This document shows, one piece after another, positions 57,259-64,000 of a DNA stretch of 64,000 nucleotides. The position numbers and the translations under genes were made by a program. Source of the stretch: Caldilineaceae bacterium (lineage in GTDB: Bacteria; Chloroflexota; Anaerolineae; Caldilineales; Caldilineaceae); assembly GCA_026645575.1 (NCBI GenBank), contig JAPKMW010000063.1:3319-67318 (forward strand), written 5' to 3'. Below the pieces are notes generated by a model. The model was not told the origin of the DNA and ran no database searches. It saw only the letters and a program-made list of their open reading frames with translations. How positions within the stretch are numbered: the stretch's first letter is position 1; every line of letters begins with the position of its first letter.

Positions 57259-60200
57259 CTATTTGAGTACGACTGGTAGATAGAGGCGCTGCCCGCCTGC
57301 TGCTGTTGGGCTGGCGATCAGCACTGGGCTTTGCGTGCTAACCGAAGATGTTTGCCCATTGGCGGCGCTACTATCCACGGTTACCACAAAATTCACCTGT
57401 TGACCGCCATTGCCGGCCGCCACCCAGGTGAGCGAACAGCGATGGACGGCAGCCGGCGCCAGGTTGATCGGCGCAGCACAGGTCGCATCCGCCAGCGCCA
57501 CACCGGCACTATCGAGACTTTGCTCGACAGTCGGCACACCACCCCGGATGTTGGTGATCTGCACCGTCACTCCACCCGTATTCGTGATGGCAACTTGATA
57601 GGTGACAACTGTGCCTGGCAGCACCGCCCCGCTTCCTTCACGCTCGACCGTAACCGAAAGCTTGGCTGTGAGCGCACCGACAATGCTAACCGGCGTGCTG
57701 GCCACAACCGTACTGATGCCATTGGTGGCGGTGACGACGGCCGTGTAGTTGCCAACCGCTGCGTAGGTGTGCGGTATGGTAGCGCCGGTGGCCGTAGGTG
57801 TGCCATCGCCAAAGTTCCACGTGTAAACAATGCTGCCACCAGTGGCTGTAGCGCTCAAGGTGGTGACACTGCCTAACACGGTTGGGCTGTTGTTGCTGGC
57901 AACCAGATTGCGGATCGACGCATCGGTGATGCTGACTGCCGTACTCGCCACCAGCGTGCTGATGCCATTGGTGACAGTTACCACCGCTGTGTAATTGCCC
58001 ACCACGGTGTAGGTGTGTACGGTGCTGGCGCCCGTGACGGTGGGCGTGCCATCGCCAAAATTCCAGGTATAGTGGAGATTGTTGCCGGTGGCTGTCGCCG
58101 TGAAGATCGTGGCTCGGCTCAAGGCCGTTGGACTACTGTTGCTGGCGCGCAATCCGCTCACGGTGGCGGCGAAGGGCGATTCATCGTAGCCGATGTCGTT
58201 GCCCAAGCCCTGTGGACGCGGCTGCCCTTCGAAATCGCGCGTGACGCCAACGTTGGTCGCGCGATCCAGCGCCGCACTGCTGGCGGTCAAGTGATAGTCG
58301 TCGGACGCGGGGTTGACGAAGGCAGGGTTGCCCGTGAGATCATTGGCGCCGCCATTGATTTGGAAGCCAAAGGTATTTTCGTTGTTGCCAAAGAAGAGAT
58401 TGTAGTTCTCATAGGCGGCGCCGCCGTTGATGCGGGTGCCGGTTGTGTGGCTACTGACAATCGTGTTGCTGATCCCCACTGTGGCATTGGAGGTGCCGTA
58501 GATGGCCGAGCCGCTGGCCACGGTTGGGCTAGCCACGGTGGTGTGTAAGATTCGGGCGGGCTTGCTCGCATCGAAAAACAGAGCGGCGCCATCACCGCTG
58601 TTGGCGACATTACGGGCAAAGAGGCTGTTGACCACAGTGGCCGTGCCGGTGTTATGATAGAGACCGCCACCACCGTTTTTTGCCCGATTGCCCAGGAAGT
58701 GCGAGTTTGTGACGGTCACAGCCTTTGTCGCATAGAGGCCGCCACCATAGCAGAAATCGCTGGTGCATTGATTGTTTTGGAACAATGTCCCATCTACTTG
58801 CATGGCCCCATTGCTGGCAGCGCCACCGCCCAGGCCATCTTTGCTGTTGCCGATAAATTGGCTCCCGGTTATGGTCAGTGTGTCAAATGCCTGTAAGCCG
58901 CCATCCTTGGTGTTGTTCTGGAAGAGCGCACCCTGGATGTGCGCCGCCTGACTGACAGTGGCGCCGCCGCCCGTGTTCGCGATAAAGTGTGTGCCGCTCA
59001 ACCACAAGCTCTTGTTGACCCTTAACCCGCCGCCGTAAACGGCGCGGTTGCCCTGGAACAGCCCGCCAGTCACCTGTGCGGGACCACCCACCAGCGCGCC
59101 CCCGCCCGCACTCGCACTCGCCACATTGCTAATAAATTGCGTTGCCGTCATGGTAAGGGTGATGCCGACGTATAGCCCGCCACCACCACTGTTTGCGTCT
59201 GTAATAACATTGCTCTGGAATAGCCCGTCATTGACCTGCGCCGCGTCTGCTGCATAGACGCCACCGCCACGATTGTCGATAAACTGTGAGTGGTTTAGCC
59301 GTAACGCTTTGCCGGCAAACAAGCCACCGCCCTTGTTGCTCTGAAACAGGGTACCAACGATCTGCGCAACGCCACTCACATAGAGGCCCCGGCCACTATT
59401 GTTCAGGAAGGATGTACCGGTCATCACCAGCGTGCTGTTGGCATACATTCCGCCACCGATATTTGACCTACTGATGTTGTTCTGGAATAAACCGCCATTG
59501 ACCTGCGCCGCGCCCCGCACATCGACGCCGCCGCCATAACCTGTCGTCGTGTTGCTGAGAAACTGTGTTCCGGTTAGCGTCAGAGCGCCCGCAACGGACA
59601 ACGCGCCGCCATTGTTGTTTTGGAACCGCCCACCACGTACCTGGGCTGAGGCGTCGACGTAGGCGCCTGCGCCATATTTGGCTGTGTTCTCCTCGAAGAT
59701 TGAGCCGATCAAGGTCAGGGTATCTTCTGCCTGTAGGCCACCACCACCACTGCTGACACTGGAGTTTTTACGAAAGAGCGCATCGGTGATCTGCGCTGGC
59801 CCCTCCACGAGTACACCACCGCCGCCAAAGACCTCGCTGGCGGTGTTGCTGATAAACTGCGTCCCTGTTAGGATCAGCGTTTCCCTGGTGTACAATCCGC
59901 CACCATAATCAGCGTGATTGTTTTGGAACACCCCACCTTGGATACGGGCTGTGCTGTCGGCAAGCACACCGCCGCCCCACGCCCCAATCGCTGTACTGTT
60001 GAACACATTGACATTGGTCAGAACCAGATCCCAGCCGTAAATGCCACCACCACCGGTGCAACAGTGTTTACCGTTTTGAATGGTCAAATTCTCGACCGTC
60101 AGTTTCGAGGGGCCAATGTTGTAGAGCACCTGGCCGCCATGCAAGGCATCAAGAATCGTGGGGTTGGCCACTGGGTTGCTTGTCATCCAGTTGGTGACCG

Positions 60201-61611
60201 TGTAGCCGCCCCGTATCCCCATCGATACGCCGCCGAAGTTGGCCATTACGCTGCCGGGCATACCGACGCAGGCGCCAGCCACCTTGATCGTGTCGTTGAA
60301 AAACGCGGCATTCACAGCCCATTGCAGGGCCTTGCCATCCACGCTGCCAAAGACAATCAGGTCATCGCTCGTGGCATAGCAACGGCTATTGGTTTCAATT
60401 GGCACCTCGTCGAAGCCGATATCGGGCGCTGTCCCAAAGGTGCGCGCTTGCCCTTCAAAGTCGCGGGCAAAGCCTGCATTGGTTCCCTTGTCGCGCGCCG
60501 CACTCGTCATCCGTAAACGATAATCGTGCATCGCTGGATTGGCAAAGGCTGGATCGCCGCTGACTTCGTTGATTCCCCCACTGATGGCGCCAGATTTGTC
60601 GGTGGTATTGCCGGCGAAGAGGTTATAGGTGGAGAATAAGCTGCCGCCCGTCAACGCCAACCCTACACTGTTACTGACGATAATACTGTTGCCAATCCCC
60701 ACCGTTCCACCACTCACAGCCACTGCTGAACCGGCGCCGAACGATCGGGCAATCGTCAGATGGGAGAGGCTGGCATTGGCATTGGCGGTAAAGTTCAGGG
60801 CGGCGCCAATCTGTGCGAAATTATCGGCAAATAAACTATTGACAATAGTCACCGACACGTTGTCAAAATCATGGTAGAAGCCACCGCCATTGGTGGTTGT
60901 GCTGCCACCATTCAAGAGGAAGATGGTGTTGGTGATGCCCGTCCGATCATTGGCGGATAGACCAGCGCCTGTGCTAGCCTTGTTCTGAAGAAATTCACTA
61001 TTTTGTATATCAGCAGCACCCATAACACGTACTGCACCTCCGCTGTTGGCGGCAGTGTTTGAATAGAAATTCGTGTTGGTCATCGTCAGGCTGACGCCGG
61101 CATAGACGCCACCACCACTGCCCGTAGCGCGGTTGTTGTCAAATCTCATCTTGATCAATGTCAGCGGCATGGTGCTTTGGACGCCGCCGCCATTGCCTGT
61201 GGCGGCGCCTTCCACTACCCAAAAGCCCCGTAAGAGGGCGTTCGCCGTTATCTCGAAGACGCGTGTACTGCGGTTGCCACTGACTTGCAGGTTGATTGCC
61301 GTCGAGCCGTCAACCGTAATCGGCTTTGTCACTGTCAGGGCGCGGCTAACATGGATGGTGCTGTTGGGCGGTAAGTTGAAGACGATGGTGTCGTTCGCCT
61401 GCGCGTTGATTAGCGCCTGACGGAGTGAGCCGGCTCCACTATCGTTGGTGTTGGTAACGGGTATGGAATTGGCCCATGCCGAGGGGATGCCCATTAGGGC
61501 AATTTCCAGCGCAAAAAAGAGCAGCGCGAAAGAGAGCAACGGTAGTAGCCGGGCGACGGTGCGGCGGGGAAGGCTACGTTTGGACAAAAGTTTGCTGTAA
61601 ACTTCTTGCAT
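57259..61611 (-). CDS. Giant secreted beta-helix/PKD adhesin-like protein (choice-of-anchor Q type) with YLPVVLK tail
   Basis: A 1450-aa exported protein. Signal peptide about 1-47 (LLPLLSFALLFFALEIALMG ... AWA). A CSLREA-like start (NDSGAGSLRQALINAQANDT) introduces two long right-handed beta-helix regions with many short repeats of the type LTGTQFxSNTxxxxGGG and GGLFQNNxxxxxGGG, typical of polymorphic/choice-of-anchor Q proteins. Two 'choice of anchor' closures (DYRLRMTSAARDKGTNAGFA; DYHLTASSAALDRATNVGVT) divide them. Two PKD domains (YTWNFGDGTPT each) and a DUF11-like domain (VLPGTVVTYQVAITNTGG) follow. The end is QRLYLPVVLK. GAGGAG lies 8 nt before ATG 61611. Surface adhesin or matrix protein. 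Confidence 0.88.
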   Translation of the reverse strand: MQEVYSKLLSKRSLPRRTVARLLPLLSFALLFFALEIALMGIPSAWANSIPVTNTNDSGAGSLRQALINAQANDTIVFNLPPNSTIHVSRALTVTKPITVDGSTAINLQVSGNRSTRVFEITANALLRGFWVVEGAATGNGGGVQSTMPLTLIKMRFDNNRATGSGGGVYAGVSLTMTNTNFYSNTAANSGGAVRVMGAADIQNSEFLQNKASTGAGLSANDRTGITNTIFLLNGGSTTTNGGGFYHDFDNVSVTIVNSLFADNFAQIGAALNFTANANASLSHLTIARSFGAGSAVAVSGGTVGIGNSIIVSNSVGLALTGGSLFSTYNLFAGNTTDKSGAISGGINEVSGDPAFANPAMHDYRLRMTSAARDKGTNAGFARDFEGQARTFGTAPDIGFDEVPIETNSRCYATSDDLIVFGSVDGKALQWAVNAAFFNDTIKVAGACVGMPGSVMANFGGVSMGIRGGYTVTNWMTSNPVANPTILDALHGGQVLYNIGPSKLTVENLTIQNGKHCCTGGGGIYGWDLVLTNVNVFNSTAIGAWGGGVLADSTARIQGGVFQNNHADYGGGLYTRETLILTGTQFISNTASEVFGGGGVLVEGPAQITDALFRKNSSVSSGGGGLQAEDTLTLIGSIFEENTAKYGAGAYVDASAQVRGGRFQNNNGGALSVAGALTLTGTQFLSNTTTGYGGGVDVRGAAQVNGGLFQNNISRSNIGGGMYANSTLVMTGTSFLNNSGRGLYVSGVAQIVGTLFQSNKGGGLFAGKALRLNHSQFIDNRGGGVYAADAAQVNDGLFQSNVITDANSGGGGLYVGITLTMTATQFISNVASASAGGGALVGGPAQVTGGLFQGNRAVYGGGLRVNKSLWLSGTHFIANTGGGATVSQAAHIQGALFQNNTKDGGLQAFDTLTITGSQFIGNSKDGLGGGAASNGAMQVDGTLFQNNQCTSDFCYGGGLYATKAVTVTNSHFLGNRAKNGGGGLYHNTGTATVVNSLFARNVANSGDGAALFFDASKPARILHTTVASPTVASGSAIYGTSNATVGISNTIVSSHTTGTRINGGAAYENYNLFFGNNENTFGFQINGGANDLTGNPAFVNPASDDYHLTASSAALDRATNVGVTRDFEGQPRPQGLGNDIGYDESPFAATVSGLRASNSSPTALSRATIFTATATGNNLHYTWNFGDGTPTVTGASTVHTYTVVGNYTAVVTVTNGISTLVASTAVSITDASIRNLVASNNSPTVLGSVTTLSATATGGSIVYTWNFGDGTPTATGATIPHTYAAVGNYTAVVTATNGISTVVASTPVSIVGALTAKLSVTVEREGSGAVLPGTVVTYQVAITNTGGVTVQITNIRGGVPTVEQSLDSAGVALADATCAAPINLAPAAVHRCSLTWVAAGNGGQQVNFVVTVDSSAANGQTSSVSTQSPVLIASPTAAGGQRLYLPVVLK

Positions 61612-61680
61612 AGAGATTCTCCTCAATCTGCTCGATGGATGTAAATAGATCATGCACTGATGATGGGTGCGACCGCAACC

Positions 61681-61965
61681 CTACTTCAACACAAGAGGCA
61701 GGAAGGCACGTTGCGCCAAGGACTCCGTTTCGTTGACGGGCACGACTGTGACAGTACTACCAAAGCTGGTATGGATGCCGCCGCCCAACCCGTCGCTGCC
61801 GAAACCGTCGGCAATGGTCAGGTGACTGAGGGTGACGACGCCGCTGTTGATGGTAAAGACCGCCACATCCCCCGTGCCGTCGTTGTTGGTGTCGGCGCTA
61901 ATGATCAACTTACGCCCGTTGCCGTTAATAGTGATGAAGGGCGCGACTTTTGGCGCCTTACACAA
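61681..61965 (-). pseudogene. Decayed fragment of a beta-helix secreted protein that keeps its C-terminal tail
   Basis: Ninety-odd codons read ITINGNGRKLIISADTNNDG then LSHLTIADGFGSDGLGGGIH (one beta-helix turn of the CSLREA/choice-of-anchor Q type) and jump directly to QRAFLPLVLK. No signal peptide is present; the 5' side breaks off at a short palindrome (61972-62003). It looks like a large internal deletion of a paralogue of the neighbouring 1450-aa gene, tail included. Whether it is still expressed is unknown. Confidence 0.6.
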
Positions 61966-61971
61966 TACTTG

Positions 61972-62003
61972 TGGCTTCAGACGCGTAGGGAGCGTCTGAA
62001 GCC
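61972..62003. repeat. 12-bp palindromic element at the break of the fragment
   Basis: GGCTTCAGACGC pairs with GCGTCTGAAGCC around a 7-nt loop. It marks the 5' limit of the decayed beta-helix fragment; it may be an inserted repeat. The rest of the gap to 62247 is AT-rich with no recognised gene. Confidence 0.5.
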
Positions 62004-62247
62004 GGTGCGATGCAAGGTCCGAACAGCGGTAAGGCAGCGTTGGACAGAGGCAGTGACAGGGGGCAGTGTTGATGACCGCTATGGATCTGTTGAGACTACA
62101 GTGATTAAATTAATTTATATTTATATATCTTAATATTTACTTAACAATTGACACAGAGTCCACTATACCGTAAGATCGGCGTTTTTGATCTCATTCATTC
62201 TTCATTTGTTTCTCATTGTGTTTCGCCGACCAGCGTGTGCGTTTTGA

Positions 62248-63537
62248 TTAGGCGACTTCGGCTGTTTGCCGCCCTGCCCAGCCGACGGCACCCACCCCCA
62301 ACGCCGTCAGCACCGCCGCCACGGGGAAAATGGCGAAGAGCGTTTGTTGGGTGATCAGCGCGCCCAAGCCTGGGCCAAGGATATTGGCAAAGAGTAGGGG
62401 CAGATAGGCAAAACACATGATCCGTCCGCGCATCGCCGGCACAATCGCATCGGCGAGGACGGTGAAGGAGAGGGCAAAGACACCCGATGTCAACCCGTTG
62501 AGGATGGCCCAGGCCACGCTAAAGCTCCACAACGTGGGCATCAATGCTGGTAGCGGCCAGAGGAACACCGATACCGTCGCCGCGCCGATCAACACCCGCC
62601 AACAACCGTAGCGATCCCCTAACGCACCCAGCAGCGGGGCCAGCACCATCGCTAGCAACCCGCCCCCGCCTACCACCAGGCCCACCGTAAAGCCCAACCG
62701 CGCGCCGTGATAGTAGGTCGGCACGATCAACGGAACGTAAGTCGTGGCCAACGTCCAGCCGGTAAAGAGCAGAAAAAGGGCTGGAAAGAGGGTGCGCAGG
62801 CGGGGCGATTGTCCAATATGGCGCAGTGATGCCGCTGCCATGCGCCCGATGGGGTCTGTCGCCGGCGTGGGGCGTTTGCCCTGGTAGCCCCAGTGTAGGC
62901 CGGCGATACAGGCCAGGAGCATGAGGCCAGCAAGCAGCAGTAAGGCGCGAATGCCCCAGGCGTCGATCACTGAACCGCCCAAAATCGGGCCAAAAAAGAA
63001 ACCAATCGGACCGGCGCCGTTCATAATGGCAAAGGCCAGACCCAGGCGGTGCGCCGGGGTGCGTTCGGCCAGTGCCGCCATCATCAGCCCAGTGCTGCCC
63101 AGCGCGAACCCGGTCGCCGCCCGTCCCAAGACGACCAACCAGGGCGAGGTGGCGATCAACGTCAACCCCACGCCAACAAGGAGGGCCACATAAGCGCGCA
63201 CGATCAACGGCTTGTGACCATAGCGGTCGGCCAGCGCTCCCCAAAAAGGCACGAAAGGTACGCCCAGGAGACCGCCGAAGAGGGCAATCCGCCCTAACCA
63301 CAGCGGCTCCTCCCCCGGCGCCACGCCGACCAGCGGCAGATAGAGCGGCGTAAAGGCCTGCAATTGCCCCCAGAAGGCCGACTCAAAAAAGCCGGCCACG
63401 GTAAAGAGGGTCAACAGCCAGGGCCAGGAGGTCGTGAGCGACAAAGGGGTCGCAGGGGCGAGGGCGGTTGGCTCAACACGTCTTGCCCACCAACGCATAA
63501 GAGCATGTTGTTGGATTTTGTACACCACAGGGTTCAT
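62248..63537 (-). CDS. Major facilitator superfamily transporter
   Basis: A 429-aa 12-helix MFS protein of drug/sugar-exporter type. The motif A loop GALADRYGHKPLIV lies between helices 2 and 3, with a copy GALGDRYGCWRVLI in the second half. Hydrophobic spans include WLLTLFTVAGFFESAFWG, LGLAFAIMNGAGPIGFFFGP (motif C-like) and LLLLAGLMLLACIAGLHWG. AAGGAG directly touches the ATG at 63537; the GTG three codons downstream, 9 nt from that site, is a credible alternative start. The partner substrate is unknown. Stands alone. Confidence 0.9.
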   Translation of the reverse strand: MNPVVYKIQQHALMRWWARRVEPTALAPATPLSLTTSWPWLLTLFTVAGFFESAFWGQLQAFTPLYLPLVGVAPGEEPLWLGRIALFGGLLGVPFVPFWGALADRYGHKPLIVRAYVALLVGVGLTLIATSPWLVVLGRAATGFALGSTGLMMAALAERTPAHRLGLAFAIMNGAGPIGFFFGPILGGSVIDAWGIRALLLLAGLMLLACIAGLHWGYQGKRPTPATDPIGRMAAASLRHIGQSPRLRTLFPALFLLFTGWTLATTYVPLIVPTYYHGARLGFTVGLVVGGGGLLAMVLAPLLGALGDRYGCWRVLIGAATVSVFLWPLPALMPTLWSFSVAWAILNGLTSGVFALSFTVLADAIVPAMRGRIMCFAYLPLLFANILGPGLGALITQQTLFAIFPVAAVLTALGVGAVGWAGRQTAEVA

Positions 63538-63890
63538 CTCCTTGTTTGCTGGAAATATAGAGCGTATGACAAGATGGCTAAAACAGGTTGTTACGGGACA
63601 ATAGTTCGGCGGTCAAGTGCAAAGCCAGCGTCGCTTTGCGGTGTAGCACAAATTGTGTAAATTGCAGATTGGCCTGGAGGGCTGGTGGCTATTTACACAA
63701 CAGTTGGCACACCGCTCGTCCCTTTGCGGCTGACCAACTGTTACCCCAGGCGATTAAGTGTTACGCAAGCCACGCCCGAAGGGGGTGGGTCTGAAATAGG
63801 TGGCACAATATCCTCTTTACAAAATGCGAATACATCTGGGGAAGCGTGCAATTTTGGGCGCCTTACTCGATACACCTAGCTATGGAAAAG
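63538..63890. other. Intergenic stretch, no gene recognised
   Basis: About 350 bp upstream of the MFS gene with several short overlapping frames but none with conserved features or a ribosome-binding site. It may contain the MFS promoter on the minus strand. Confidence 0.4.
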
Positions 63891-63891
63891 A

Positions 63892-63918
63892 TGACCGGCG
63901 CTTACAGCGCCGGTCATG
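63892..63918. repeat. Hairpin GACCGGCGC/GCGCCGGTC
   Basis: A perfect 9-bp stem with a short loop in the gap near the right window edge; it could be a terminator for a gene outside the window. Confidence 0.5.
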
Positions 63919-63921
63919 TAT

Positions 63922-64000
63922 ACTCAGTAGACCGCAGCGTCTTGCTCTGCGCCAGTCCGTGACTGGCGGCGGGTCACGGACCCGCCTAGAGCATATTGCG
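63922..64000. repeat. Partial family C end and family A-like core at the window edge
   Basis: ACTCAGTAGACCGCAGCG resembles the right end of family C. It is followed by GCCAGTCCGTGACTGGC and GGGTCACGGACCCGCC, related to the family A core but without the GTAA terminus. The element continues beyond the window. Confidence 0.4.

Noticed and set aside
63588..63879. Short plus-strand frames near the right end
   Set aside because: Overlapping frames without ribosome-binding sites or conserved features.

Overview
The window looks like a chromosomal segment of a Chloroflexota bacterium, most likely an Anaerolineae/Caldilineales-type lineage. This is an inference from protein style, not from a marker gene: a large BTAD-AAA-TPR regulator, Thr/Pro 'EPTATNTP' stalks, secreted proteins ending in a short (Y/F)LP-hydrophobic-Lys/Arg tail, BtpA/M29/Gfo-Idh catabolic genes, and many palindromic intergenic repeats. 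I saw no rRNA, tRNA or CRISPR array.

Layout. 1-2086: the 5' part of rho, cut by the window edge, and an enolase-superfamily sugar-acid dehydratase. 2317-3618: a broken C39-like peptidase and a SnoaL-like protein, with two copies of a MITE. 3648-9352: an AAA-ATPase/nuclease-fold protein, a 1189-aa BTAD regulator, and a divergent 76-aa gene behind an 11-bp-phased direct repeat. 9607-13949: a branched-chain amino-acid-type binding protein, a SnoaL-like lipoprotein and the LivH/LivM permeases, without ATPase subunits. 13937-19769: an unknown protein, a LysM-hydrolase, a secreted propeller protein and a rearranged PstS-like protein. 20107-22530: trpD-trpC-trpF. 22802-26318: DedA and small membrane or lipoproteins of envelope/stress type. 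26577-29916: BtpA, M29 aminopeptidase and a Gfo/Idh oxidoreductase. 30011-42361: very large secreted repeat proteins, a second AAA/nuclease protein, a lipoprotein and an SMR-like protein. 43418-46293: a ThDP enzyme divergent from a Gfo/Idh oxidoreductase. 46826-48562: an LPxTG-like stalk protein. 48709-57169: DDAH-like hydrolase, two M20 peptidases, RraA-like, PhyH-HEAT and a rhamnonate-dehydratase-like enzyme. 57259-63537: a 1450-aa beta-helix/PKD protein, a decayed relative, and an MFS exporter.

How the genes fit together. Two themes dominate: exported surface proteins, and scattered catabolism of sugar acids, amides or peptides and amidino compounds. The catabolic genes sit in short operons of one to three genes rather than one pathway cluster.

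The most interesting signals are these. (a) A family of GTAA-ended palindromic elements, three of which are flanked by exact 8-bp target duplications; they have broken a gene and sit in a ribosome-binding region. (b) A shared C-terminal YLPLVxR-type tail on at least five secreted proteins plus one fragment. (c) A helically phased direct repeat that looks like a SARP operator between the BTAD regulator and its divergent neighbour. (d) A PstS-like protein whose two lobes occur in swapped order.
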